Shown here one piece after another: positions 52,912 to 61,628 of a stretch of DNA of 64,000 bases; the stretch's first letter is position 1, and each line of letters begins with the position of its first letter. Position numbers and translations under genes: made by a program. Source of the stretch: Enterovibrio norvegicus DSM 15893 (GTDB taxonomy: Bacteria; Pseudomonadota; Gammaproteobacteria; Enterobacterales; Vibrionaceae). The stretch is taken from the NCBI RefSeq assembly GCF_900115495.1, contig NZ_FOWR01000028.1:1-64000 (forward strand), in the 5' to 3' direction. Below the pieces are notes generated by a model that worked only from the letters and a program-made list of their open reading frames with translations, did not search any database and was not told the DNA's origin.

Positions 52912-54867
52912 GTGGACGGCGGAGTGTTTCAGTCTGAGCAAAATGGGGCGTTACAAACTAAGCCTCATTCTCGATTGCGTAGGAAAAATTTTGGTTGGAA
53001 AGGCATTGAGTTACGACTTGTTATGGCGTTATCGATGCTATCAATGACAACACTTTTTCTCTTTGTTGTTTCTTCCTTTACATTTACAGATCTTAACCAG
53101 CGTCTGGAGGAATTAAAGGAAAGTGAGATTCCTGCATTGGAACAAGCCGCAAGACTCAATGACATGGTGCGCGTGATTATCACCACTTCTTCGCAGATTG
53201 GTGATGCAGAATCCAACATTGAACGAAAGCAGGCAATGGAAAAGATCGAACAAGCGATTTTGGTGATGGATGGCATTGTCGTGGAGTTTCCCGAATATCA
53301 TGCCTATTTCAAAGATCTCATTGCACAAGTCAATAATAGCCTGAGCTTGTTGTTTCAAAGTGAAGTCGAATCTGAACACCTCAACAAAGAGTTGGGGGAT
53401 TTGCTGGAAGGTTTCTATCCATTGCTTCAACAAGCAAGTCAATCGCTTGATCAACTGCCAGAGGATAGCAAGAACAAGATTGACTATGCCCAACTTAAAG
53501 CGCTCTTGTATTACCAGTTAGGCTTGGTCGAAAAACTGTATAACGACGCAAGTTTTAACGATCTCGATTACACGGGGTCTCGATTAGAGCAAGTGGGCGA
53601 ATCATGGTGGACGCTTTGGGTTGTTGGCGGGTTAGGTGATGAGTTTCCAGAATTAAATCGACAACTCTCTGTGATATACAACTTAGCATCGCGTTCTAGC
53701 AGCCTTTATGCGCTGAAAAACAAAGCGTTAGATCACCATTATCAAGAGCAATATTTCTTACAAAATAGCCGCGAACACCTCAATCAATTAACCGTGCAAA
53801 TTGAGACTAACACGAGCAAGGTCAACCGAAATATTGATCTTTCCATCGTTCAAGCTCAGCAGTCTTTGTTATTTAACCAAAAGTGGTCACTCTTTCTTTC
53901 AATATTCAGTGTATTGGCGGCGGCTGCCATTTCTTGGTTTTATGTCCGCAAAAACATACTAGAGCGTTTATTGCAGCTAAAGGACAATATGTTCGCGATT
54001 TCAACCGGGCACTTAGACACAGAAGTCGCGATTCGTGGTGAAGATGAAGTAACTCAAATGGCGAAATACTTAAAGGTCTTCCAATTGACGGCCAAAGTGG
54101 TGAAAAAGACCAATCAGAAACTAGAGGCGGAAGTCGAAGAAAGAACGTTGGCGGAAGCCAAACTGCGGGTGACACAAGATGAGCTTGTACAGGCTGGAAA
54201 GCTTGCTGCATTAGGTCAGTTGAGTGTGGGGATTACCCACGAAATCAATCAACCGTTGACGGCTGTAAATAGTCATATTCGTAGCGCTCAACGTTGGTTA
54301 GAGCAAGACCGGCCCGACAAGGTGCAGAATAACCTAGAGAAAATACAGGGGCTACTTGAAAAAGTGGCCGCGATAACAAGGCATCTTAAGGCGTTTTCGC
54401 GCAAAAGTGATGGAAAGGTAGATAACGTACTCTTGGACGAGGTTATTCGAGATGCCATTGGACTTTTCGAGACGAGGCAAACCAGTGTATTGATTGAATA
54501 TGAGAAAACGGAAGAACAGTGGGTGCGGGCAAATCGTATTCGCCTTGAGCAGGTATTGGTCAATTTGATCAGTAATGCTTTAGATGCTGTCGAAAATCAG
54601 CCAAACTCGCGGGTCGCTGTTGCGGTGAAGGGTACATCAAAAGGTGTTCAGTTCTCGGTAAAAGATAATGGTCTTGGTATTCCTTCAGGCGATCTTTCTT
54701 ATCTGTTTGACCCTTTTTATACCCGAAAAGAGGTGGGCAAGGGCTTGGGCTTAGGCTTGTCGATTGCCTACAACATCATTCAAGGCTTTGGCGGCACCAT
54801 TGCTGTTGAGTCTGTAGAGCATGAAGGAACAGAATTCATTGTTACGTTACAAAAAGGCAGCCATTGA
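52912..54867 (+). CDS. Sensor histidine kinase, DctB-like
   Basis: About 651 residues. Two membrane helices (about residues 40-60 and 325-350) enclose a ~260-residue periplasmic, mainly helical sensor domain. HAMP follows, then the H-box GITHEINQPLTAV (His about 443) and the ATPase domain (NLISNALDAVE, DNGLGIP, GKGLGLGLSI). Start: AAGGTGG lies six bases before a GTG at 52912; an ATG at 52906 is an alternative. It overlaps the response regulator gene. Paired with a sigma-54 activator and located beside a phosphonate-type ABC importer, it probably senses that importer's substrate. Confidence 0.9.
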   Translation: MDGGVFQSEQNGALQTKPHSRLRRKNFGWKGIELRLVMALSMLSMTTLFLFVVSSFTFTDLNQRLEELKESEIPALEQAARLNDMVRVIITTSSQIGDAESNIERKQAMEKIEQAILVMDGIVVEFPEYHAYFKDLIAQVNNSLSLLFQSEVESEHLNKELGDLLEGFYPLLQQASQSLDQLPEDSKNKIDYAQLKALLYYQLGLVEKLYNDASFNDLDYTGSRLEQVGESWWTLWVVGGLGDEFPELNRQLSVIYNLASRSSSLYALKNKALDHHYQEQYFLQNSREHLNQLTVQIETNTSKVNRNIDLSIVQAQQSLLFNQKWSLFLSIFSVLAAAAISWFYVRKNILERLLQLKDNMFAISTGHLDTEVAIRGEDEVTQMAKYLKVFQLTAKVVKKTNQKLEAEVEERTLAEAKLRVTQDELVQAGKLAALGQLSVGITHEINQPLTAVNSHIRSAQRWLEQDRPDKVQNNLEKIQGLLEKVAAITRHLKAFSRKSDGKVDNVLLDEVIRDAIGLFETRQTSVLIEYEKTEEQWVRANRIRLEQVLVNLISNALDAVENQPNSRVAVAVKGTSKGVQFSVKDNGLGIPSGDLSYLFDPFYTRKEVGKGLGLGLSIAYNIIQGFGGTIAVESVEHEGTEFIVTLQKGSH

Positions 54868-56222
54868 TGAAACACGATAAACACGTTGTACTGATCGACG
54901 ACGAATCAGATGTTGTTGAAGCTGTCAGTGAAATGCTTGAGCTTGAGGGGTTTTCAGTCAGTGGGTTTACTGACCCGAATGCAGGCCTTCGCTCGTTAGA
55001 TCATCATTGCCAATCCGTTGTTCTCTGTGATGTAAAAATGCCCGATGTGGATGGCCTTACGTTGGTGACAGCAATACAACACCGTGCACCCCAAGTTCCC
55101 GTGTTGCTGATGAGTGGTCATGGCGATATTCCGATGGCGATAGAAGCCATCAAACTGGGTGCGTTTGATTTTCTGGAGAAACCCCTCAACGCGGATGAGC
55201 TGATCGAAAAGCTCAATCTTGCTGTCACGCATTGTCAGCAATCGCAGCCCTCAGAAACAGACAATGCGTCTTCTGCAAGCGCATTACCGATTGAATCCGT
55301 CATCATCGGGCAATCTAAAAGCATGGATATAGTTCGTCAACAGGTCATGGCGCTAGCACACACGGGTGTGGACACTATCATCAATGGCGAAACGGGTACT
55401 GGCAAGGAAGTGATAGCGCGAGCGCTTCATGACTTTAGTTGCCGCAAAGAAAAACCCTTTGTTGCAATTAACTGTGGCGGAATGACAGAGAGCATCATTG
55501 AGAGCGAGCTGTTTGGCCACGAAGCAGGATCGTTCACCAGTGCCAATAAGAAGCGAATTGGCAAAATCGAGCAGGCCAGTGGCGGAACGTTATTTCTCGA
55601 TGAGATAGAAAGTATGCCTATCGCGGTTCAAATTAAACTGCTTCGGGTTATCCAAGAACGCGCGATTGAACGTGTAGGGGGAAATACACTGATCCCTGTC
55701 GACATCGTTGTCATTGCAGCCAGTAAAGCCGATTTAGCCAGCCTGGGTGAATCTGGCGAGTTTCGTTCAGATTTGTTCTATCGATTAAATATCGCCAGCT
55801 TGCATCTGCCCCCGTTACGACAGCGTAAAGAGGATATTTTGGTGCTGTTTCGGCATTTCGTGGTACAAGCCAGCCTGAAATACAAAACGCGTCCTTCTAC
55901 GATTTATCCAGAGCAAAGCCAACAATTAAGCCGCCATGACTGGCCCGGAAATGTCCGAGAGCTGCGCAATGTGGCTGACCGTTTTGTGTTAGGCATCGTG
56001 GGTGATGGGTTTGACCTTACATCGCCGACCGGTGAAGGGGTGGGTGACGATTTTGCGTTTGAAAAACAGATGGAACAGTATGAGAAGAACGTGTTGACAG
56101 AAGCCCTGATTGAATCCTCAGGAAACATTAATGAGGTGTCGAATAAACTCAATCTTCCGCGTAAGACCCTTTATCGAAAAATGAAAAAGCATCAACTGGA
56201 TAAAGACAGCTTTAAGGATTGA
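54867..56222 (+). CDS. Sigma-54-dependent response regulator, DctD/NtrC-like
   Basis: 451 residues. Receiver domain with phospho-Asp55 in CDVKMPDVDG, AAA+ domain with GETGTGKEV (about 174) and GGTLFLDEIES, and a Fis-type C-terminal HTH (GNINEVSNKLNLPRKTLYRKM). The sigma-54-contacting loop is GSFTSA instead of the canonical GAFTGA. The ATG shares its A with the kinase stop (TGATG). It is expected to bind the three dyads downstream and activate the -24/-12 promoter of the ABC operon. Confidence 0.92.
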   Translation: MKHDKHVVLIDDESDVVEAVSEMLELEGFSVSGFTDPNAGLRSLDHHCQSVVLCDVKMPDVDGLTLVTAIQHRAPQVPVLLMSGHGDIPMAIEAIKLGAFDFLEKPLNADELIEKLNLAVTHCQQSQPSETDNASSASALPIESVIIGQSKSMDIVRQQVMALAHTGVDTIINGETGTGKEVIARALHDFSCRKEKPFVAINCGGMTESIIESELFGHEAGSFTSANKKRIGKIEQASGGTLFLDEIESMPIAVQIKLLRVIQERAIERVGGNTLIPVDIVVIAASKADLASLGESGEFRSDLFYRLNIASLHLPPLRQRKEDILVLFRHFVVQASLKYKTRPSTIYPEQSQQLSRHDWPGNVRELRNVADRFVLGIVGDGFDLTSPTGEGVGDDFAFEKQMEQYEKNVLTEALIESSGNINEVSNKLNLPRKTLYRKMKKHQLDKDSFKD

Positions 56223-56259
56223 TAAGGCCGGCGAGCTTGCGTTATATGCATCCAAATAA

Positions 56260-56275
56260 GAGACAAGAATGACCC
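56260..56275. promoter_or_regulatory. Candidate activator site (UAS) 1
   Basis: GAGACAAGAATGACCC: left half GAGACA, N4, right half TGACCC. About 300 bases upstream of the -24/-12 promoter, consistent with looping activation. Confidence 0.6.
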
Positions 56276-56452
56276 AAAAACGAATAGGCGTGTTGTGCGG
56301 GACTTGCCACTAATGACTTAACATTTTGAGATGACGAAGATTTATACAAGACTAGGCTAATAAGATTGACATGTGGTGCGTGCAGCTGTGAGCTAGCGCT
56401 CAAATCGCCTTCTTTCAAGATTCAAGCATGGCCTCATATGTCTTTCTGAAGC

Positions 56453-56468
56453 GGGACACAAATGACCC
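56453..56468. promoter_or_regulatory. Candidate activator site (UAS) 2
   Basis: GGGACACAAATGACCC: halves GGGACA and TGACCC (inverse of GGGTCA) around a 4-base spacer, the best of the three copies. It lies 34 bases from site 3, centre to centre. Confidence 0.7.
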
Positions 56469-56486
56469 AAACGTTACTTTTTTTAG

Positions 56487-56502
56487 TGGACATCGATGAC
56501 CC
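56487..56502. promoter_or_regulatory. Candidate activator site (UAS) 3
   Basis: TGGACATCGATGACCC, same half-sites and spacing; about 75 bases upstream of the sigma-54 promoter, the usual NtrC-type distance. Confidence 0.7.
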
Positions 56503-56562
56503 AAAATCAAGGGGTGAAAACCAATTTAATTTTAACTTATTGATAATTAAGGGGTAAAAATC

Positions 56563-56578
56563 TGGCATGAAGGGTGCA
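56563..56578 (+). promoter_or_regulatory. Sigma-54 (-24/-12) promoter of the phn-type operon
   Basis: TGGCATGAAGGGTGCA matches TGGCACG-N4-TTGCW with the invariant GG and GC at the exact spacing; only one base differs in each box. Transcription would start near 56589, 29 bases before the first gene's start codon. Confidence 0.8.
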
Positions 56579-56617
56579 ATAGAGTAAGCGACTTTTAACA
56601 AAACGTAGAAATAGGAT

Positions 56618-57664
56618 ATGAATATGAAAACCAGCGTTAAAGGATTGTTAATCGCTAGCTCATTGCTTCTTCCTACAGTTGCCTCAGCAAGCGAGTGTGT
56701 AAACCGCGGCGTGCTAGATAATAGATACTGTGATGAAAACCAAGATTTGGTGGCAGATTCCCCAAAGAACGCCGATGAATGGATCGACCCAAGCACCCTC
56801 GTTTTTACTTACACACCCGTTGAAGATCCCGCTTTATATAAAGATGCATTCGCAGACTTCCAAGCACACCTAAGTAAAATTACGGGTAAACGTGTTATTT
56901 ACTACACCGTTCACTCAAACTCCGCACAAGTAGAAGCCATGCGTTCTGGTCGACTTCATGTCGCTGGCTTTTCGACGGGTCCAACAGGTTATGCCGTGAA
57001 CCTTGCAGGCTATGTGCCTATTGCAGTTAAAGGCGATGAAAAAGGTTTTCAAGGTTATAACTTGATCACCATTGTTCGCAAAGATAGCGGCATTGATTCC
57101 ATGACGGATTTAAAAGGTAAAAAGGTTGCGCACACCTCCGCGTCCTCCAATTCAGGTAACCTAGCACCCCGTGCACTGTTCCCTGAAAAAGGTCTAGTGC
57201 CAGATCAAGATTACAAGGTGCTTTACTCTGGTAAACATGACCAATCTATTTTGGGTGTATATAACGGAGACTATGATGCGGCGCCCGTTGCCTCTGATGT
57301 CTATGACCGCATGGTTGCCGCAGGCCGCGTCGACGACTCTGAGTTGAAGGTGATTTACCGCAGTCCTCGCTTCCCTACGTCTGCGTTTGGTTATGCCTAT
57401 AACCTCAAGCCAGAACTGGTCAAGAAAATCGAGGAGGCATTTTTCAGTTACCGCTTTACCCCAGAAATGAGTGCTGCATTTAAAGGTGCCGATCGTTTCT
57501 CTCCTATCACTTATAAAGAAGAATGGGGCGTGATTCGAGATATCGCTCATGCGACTGGCACGGCATACACCAAAACGGGCCTGAAAAAGCTCGCGGAAAA
57601 AGATGCTGCAAAACGCGCCAAGAAAAAGGCCGCTGAATTAGCGAAGCAAGCGAAAATTCAGTAG
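56618..57664 (+). CDS. phnD: PhnD-type periplasmic phosphonate/phosphate ABC binding protein
   Basis: 348 residues. Signal peptide (MNMKTSVKGLLIASSLLLPTVASA) followed by a type II binding protein: FTYTPVEDPALYKDAF, VAGFSTGPTGYAVN, DLKGKKVAHTSASSNSGNLAPRALF and GDYDAAPVASDVYDRM. This is the PhnD/PtxB class that binds phosphonates or phosphite. An unusual lysine-rich helical tail (KKLAEKDAAKRAKKKAAEL) ends the protein. First gene behind the sigma-54 promoter. The ligand is not known. Confidence 0.88.
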   Translation: MNMKTSVKGLLIASSLLLPTVASASECVNRGVLDNRYCDENQDLVADSPKNADEWIDPSTLVFTYTPVEDPALYKDAFADFQAHLSKITGKRVIYYTVHSNSAQVEAMRSGRLHVAGFSTGPTGYAVNLAGYVPIAVKGDEKGFQGYNLITIVRKDSGIDSMTDLKGKKVAHTSASSNSGNLAPRALFPEKGLVPDQDYKVLYSGKHDQSILGVYNGDYDAAPVASDVYDRMVAAGRVDDSELKVIYRSPRFPTSAFGYAYNLKPELVKKIEEAFFSYRFTPEMSAAFKGADRFSPITYKEEWGVIRDIAHATGTAYTKTGLKKLAEKDAAKRAKKKAAELAKQAKIQ

Positions 57665-57717
57665 TTCTCGCCTCGTTTAGCCCTCCCCGCTTATTCATGT
57701 AATAAGCCTATTTAAAT

Positions 57718-57746
57718 ATCTATGCCCTTCTGGGTAGGGCATAGAT
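57718..57746 (+). repeat. Intercistronic hairpin between phnD and phnC
   Basis: ATCTATGCCC (57718-57727) pairs with GGGCATAGAT (57737-57746), 10 bp. No T-run follows. It probably stabilises the binding-protein message above that of the other subunits. Confidence 0.65.
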
Positions 57747-57776
57747 CACTTTAACGTTTGTACAAGGAAACACAGA

Positions 57777-58547
57777 ATGGCCGTAGCAAGCTATGACGGA
57801 ATAAAAATCAATAACCTTTATCATGAATATGTGGCGGGAAAGCCCATCCTAAAAGGGATTAATATTGATATCGACCAACCGGGAATTATTGCCATTATTG
57901 GTCCGTCGGGCACAGGGAAAAGTACGCTTTTACGGTGTATTAATCGCCTTAACGATCCAACCCGAGGCGAAATTCTGTTTGATGGTGTCGACCTGACGCA
58001 ACTCAAAGGTTACGCACTTCGTATGCAGCGCCGTCACATTGGTATGGTATTCCAAGAATACAATTTAGTTGAGCGTCTCACTGTCATTGAGAATGTTTTA
58101 AGTGGGCGTTTGGGATACATGAGTGCTTGGAACGCATGGCGCAGACGTTACTCATCCGAAGATCTCGCCAAAGCGTTTGAACTACTTGAATTTGTGGGTT
58201 TAGAAGACTTTGCTAACCAACGTGCAGATAGCCTTTCTGGCGGTCAACGGCAACGTGTCGGTATTGCGCGCGCGGTGATGCAAAACCCTTACATTTTACT
58301 GGCGGACGAGCCAACGTCTTCACTCGATCCAAAAACAGCCTCGGAAATTATGGGTCTGATGGAAACGCTCGCTGAACAGAAAAACATTCCTGTGCTGGTG
58401 AATATTCATGACGTTAATCTCGCCAAAAAATTTGCCAAGCGAGTCATCGGAATGTGTAACGGAAAGGTACATTATGACGGCACACCAGAGGGGATCACGG
58501 AAGATGATTTGAAAGTGATTTATGGGGGTGAGTCATGGCTGGATTAA
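57777..58547 (+). CDS. phnC: PhnC-type ABC transporter ATPase
   Basis: 256 residues. Walker [11 protein letters not shown]-loop [13 protein letters not shown], signature [13 protein letters not shown], Walker [15 protein letters not shown] and switch His NIHDV. PhnC energises uptake by the paired PhnE permeases. It overlaps the first permease by 13 bases. Confidence 0.94.
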   Translation: MAVASYDGIKINNLYHEYVAGKPILKGINIDIDQPGIIAIIGPSGTGKSTLLRCINRLNDPTRGEILFDGVDLTQLKGYALRMQRRHIGMVFQEYNLVERLTVIENVLSGRLGYMSAWNAWRRRYSSEDLAKAFELLEFVGLEDFANQRADSLSGGQRQRVGIARAVMQNPYILLADEPTSSLDPKTASEIMGLMETLAEQKNIPVLVNIHDVNLAKKFAKRVIGMCNGKVHYDGTPEGITEDDLKVIYGGESWLD

Positions 58548-59347
58548 GCCAAGGTTCGGCGTCTTCGTCTTCAACCTTACCGGTTCAAAACCCGTTTAAC
58601 GTGTCATGGACCCATCGTGCTTTACTCGCTGCGGTGGCCGTTTACCTTTTTTATAGTGTGTCGACGCTCGGCGTCACCTATGACCGACTGGTTATTGGTT
58701 TGGGTGAGAGTGAACGACTCTTATCGAGAATGTTTCCCCCTGATTTTTCAAGAACCAGTCTGCTATTAAGTGGATTGGCTGAAAGCTTACAAATCGCCAT
58801 TATTTCGAGCTTCTTTGGGATTGTGATTTCGCTGGTTTTGGGCTTGTTGGCGGCGAGGAACATGATGCCATCGATGATATCGATGCCCGTTCGAGGGTTC
58901 ATCGCATTATGTCGATCTTTTCATCCCGTTATTATCGCGATTTTATTTGTGAAAGCCGTGGGCTTTGGTGCGCTGGCAGGGATTTTGACCTTGGTTTTCG
59001 CCTCAATCGGCTTCATCGCTAAGCTTTTTGCAGAAGCCATAGAAGAGATTTCGTTTAAACCAGTTGAAGCAATACGCGCGACAGGGGCAAGCTTCATGTC
59101 TGTGATCCTGTATGCGGTGATGCCGCAAGTGTTTACCCGTTTTATCGGTTTCGCCAGCTACCAGTTGGACTCTAATTTACGTAACTCAACCATGGTCGGT
59201 ATTGTCGGCGCGGGCGGGTTAGGCGGGACCTTGTTTTCTGCTTTCCAACGTTTTGACTACGACTTCGTCGCAGCGATTTTGCTCACCATTATTGCACTTA
59301 TTCTCGTCGGTGAGTTTCTGTCTAATATTGTCAGGAGAGTATTCTAA
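58535..59347 (+). CDS. phnE: PhnE-type ABC permease, first copy
   Basis: 270 residues with about six membrane helices and the EAA loop [22 protein letters not shown], the ATPase contact. [17 protein letters not shown] is the PhnE signature. The stop overlaps the next permease start (TAATG). The two permeases are homologous and probably form a heterodimer. Confidence 0.93.
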   Translation: MAGLSQGSASSSSTLPVQNPFNVSWTHRALLAAVAVYLFYSVSTLGVTYDRLVIGLGESERLLSRMFPPDFSRTSLLLSGLAESLQIAIISSFFGIVISLVLGLLAARNMMPSMISMPVRGFIALCRSFHPVIIAILFVKAVGFGALAGILTLVFASIGFIAKLFAEAIEEISFKPVEAIRATGASFMSVILYAVMPQVFTRFIGFASYQLDSNLRNSTMVGIVGAGGLGGTLFSAFQRFDYDFVAAILLTIIALILVGEFLSNIVRRVF

Positions 59348-60150
59348 TGACGACGGCTTCTATTGATAAAGAATGGCATCGTTTTACATTCAATGAACGT
59401 ATTGCTCGCTTCGCGGTGTATCTTTGCCTTGTGTCTGCCATTGTATGGTCTTGGCAAACCGTCGAAGTCATTCCTGAGTTCCTGTACGACGCACCTGCAC
59501 AGTTCGCTGACATGTTCCAACGCATGGTGCCTATGGACTACGGGTTTTACCCTGAATCTATTCACGCTGCGCTGATTGAAACATTGAATATTGCTACGCT
59601 GGGAACCTTGTTTACTTTGGTATTTGCAATCCCATTAGCATTGCTCAACGCACCTAATATCACACCAAGCAAAACCTTAAATTGGATAGCACAGTTCTTT
59701 CTGGTCTCGTCTCGATCGGTAAACTCGCTTGTATGGGCATTACTGTTCATCGCCTTGTTTGGTCCAGGTGTGCTTGCGGGAGTGATGGCGATTGCGGTGA
59801 GAAGTATTGGGTTTGTCGGTAAGTTGTTGGCTGAAGCGATTGCAGAGGTCAACATGGGGACGATCGAAGCCCTACGGGCAACAGGGGCGTCGTGGATGAG
59901 TATTTTGCTTAAAGGTTATTGGCCGCAGGTTATGCCAGCTTTTTACTCTATTGTTCTGTTCCGTTGGGATATCAATGTTCGCGAATCAGCGGTGCTAGGG
60001 TTGGTTGGCGCAGGGGGGATCGGTGTGGTGCTAAACGATGCTCAAAACCTGTTCGAATGGCAAAAAGTGTCCATGGTTCTTGTGAGCATTTTTGCCGTGG
60101 TTGTCATCGCTGAGGCGCTTGTTATTCATATTCGAAACAAGCTTATCTAA
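59347..60150 (+). CDS. phnE: PhnE-type ABC permease, second copy
   Basis: 267 residues with the same helical layout. EAA loop AEAIAEVNMGTIEALRATGAS and RESAVLGLVGAGGIG. Last gene of the operon; a strong terminator follows. No C-P lyase or phosphonatase gene is present in the window, so the transporter may serve a single separate pathway. Confidence 0.93.
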   Translation: MTTASIDKEWHRFTFNERIARFAVYLCLVSAIVWSWQTVEVIPEFLYDAPAQFADMFQRMVPMDYGFYPESIHAALIETLNIATLGTLFTLVFAIPLALLNAPNITPSKTLNWIAQFFLVSSRSVNSLVWALLFIALFGPGVLAGVMAIAVRSIGFVGKLLAEAIAEVNMGTIEALRATGASWMSILLKGYWPQVMPAFYSIVLFRWDINVRESAVLGLVGAGGIGVVLNDAQNLFEWQKVSMVLVSIFAVVVIAEALVIHIRNKLI

Positions 60151-60180
60151 GAGCTTTCACTGGGCCTCAATTGATGATGA

Positions 60181-60219
60181 AACAGCCCACCTGTCCTAGT
60201 TGACGGTGGGCTGTTTTTT
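60181..60219 (+). terminator. Intrinsic terminator of the phn-type operon
   Basis: AACAGCCCACC (60181-60191) pairs with GGTGGGCTGTT (60205-60215), then a T-run. It lies between convergent operons. Confidence 0.92.
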
Positions 60220-60242
60220 GCACCTATCTTATTTTTCTAGTC

Positions 60243-61628
60243 CTAACCCAAATGAATCACCGAATCACAGCGTTTCTCGATAAGATTCTTATCATGACTG
60301 ACCAACAATACAGCGCAGTCTTGCTCTTTGGCGAGGGCGATTAAAATCTCTGTCACTTCCTTGGCAATGATCGGGTCGAGTCGAGATGTGGGTTCATCGG
60401 CGAACAAGAACACAGGGTCGAGCAGTAGCGCACGAAGAATCGAAAAACGTTGTAGCTCGCCGCCTGATACTGAGGTACTTCGTCTTTCAAGCAGTTCAGG
60501 GGCAAGTTTGAGCTTTTCCATCAAAGGCGCAATTTTCTGCCTATTGATGTTATGAAGCACAATCAGATCGTCCAGTAACGTCCCAAGCGTAACGCTCGAT
60601 GTGACGGCGGATGGCGGGTCTTGAAACAGTTTGAGCCATTGATAAGGTGTGATGTTTTCACCCAGCTTATTGATGCTGCCTTCTAAGGGAGGAAGCAGCC
60701 CAAGCAGCGTGTCACCCAATGTACTTTTCCCGCAGCCGCTGTCGCCAACCACGCCCATGACTTCGCCTGCGTGAAGCGTGAAAGAAATGTCGTTCGCGAG
60801 GGATTGGTGTTGACGACCAATGCTTAAACCGCTGACGTTCAGCACGGGTTTGGTGAGTGCTTGTGGATACTCACTTTTACTCCAATGACGAGGGTCTGCG
60901 GCGATCAGTGCTTGTGTGTAGGGATGCTGCGGTTGTTCGAGCACTTGAGTCGCTGTGCCTTGCTCAACCACGGTGCCTTCTTTCATCACTATGATGTCGC
61001 CACCAATTTGGCGAGCGACATCGATATCGTGCGTGATGGTCAGCAAGCCGCCGCCTTGTGCACTTTTTATCAAAAGCTGAATGATGTCATCCCTGCGGCT
61101 AACATCGAGCCCTTTGGTGGGTTCGTCCGCCAGAATCAGGGTTGCGCCGCCCGCTGTTGCGGCTGCTACCGCTAAACGTTGCGCCATACCGCCTGAAAGC
61201 TGGCCGGGTCGCTTCAACGCACTGGATTTTAGCCCCAATTCATCCAAATCATTGATTGCACTATTAAACGCGGATTCAGGGCTTTGGTCGTGCACGCATT
61301 CATACACTTCGGCCACTTGTTGATAGCTTTGCATCAGCGGATCTAACGCACGCCAAGGTTCTTGAGGCAACATGATCATCTGTTTACCCCAAAGCGTTTT
61401 TAGAGCGGGAATATCATGGGATTTTCCCATGATTTCGACGCGACCGTGTTGCTGCAAAGTGGAAGGTAGCAAGCCGATGATCGCTTGCGCTAACAGGCTT
61501 TTTCCTGAGCCGGTTTGACCCAAAATGGTTAAGGGTTTGTCCTGAAAGAGCGATAACGAGAGTGGCTCAAGAAGCGATACATCCTCCGCGTTGATCGAGA
61601 GATCAGTCAATTGAATTAATGGGGTCAT
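60243..61628 (-). CDS. Double ABC ATPase of a peptide/nickel-type importer (DppD-DppF fusion)
   Basis: 461 residues with two complete nucleotide-binding domains. Domain 1 has GQTGSGKS and LSGGMAQRLAVAAA. Domain 2 has GDSGCGKS and VSGGELQRFSILRALLLDP, with LFADEPTSRLDP. Each domain is only ~230 residues, shorter than separate Opp ATPases (~330) because the oligopeptide C-terminal extension is absent. It starts within the end of the upstream permease gene (26-base overlap). It energises the DppB/DppC-like permeases. Confidence 0.92.
   Translation of the reverse strand: MTPLIQLTDLSINAEDVSLLEPLSLSLFQDKPLTILGQTGSGKSLLAQAIIGLLPSTLQQHGRVEIMGKSHDIPALKTLWGKQMIMLPQEPWRALDPLMQSYQQVAEVYECVHDQSPESAFNSAINDLDELGLKSSALKRPGQLSGGMAQRLAVAAATAGGATLILADEPTKGLDVSRRDDIIQLLIKSAQGGGLLTITHDIDVARQIGGDIIVMKEGTVVEQGTATQVLEQPQHPYTQALIAADPRHWSKSEYPQALTKPVLNVSGLSIGRQHQSLANDISFTLHAGEVMGVVGDSGCGKSTLGDTLLGLLPPLEGSINKLGENITPYQWLKLFQDPPSAVTSSVTLGTLLDDLIVLHNINRQKIAPLMEKLKLAPELLERRSTSVSGGELQRFSILRALLLDPVFLFADEPTSRLDPIIAKEVTEILIALAKEQDCAVLLVSHDKNLIEKRCDSVIHLG

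Larger units (their letters stand above)
56223..56617. other. Regulatory region between the response regulator and the ABC operon
   Basis: 395 bases without a gene. It contains three 16-bp dyads and a sigma-54 promoter, described separately. No intrinsic terminator for the two-component genes is evident. Confidence 0.7.
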
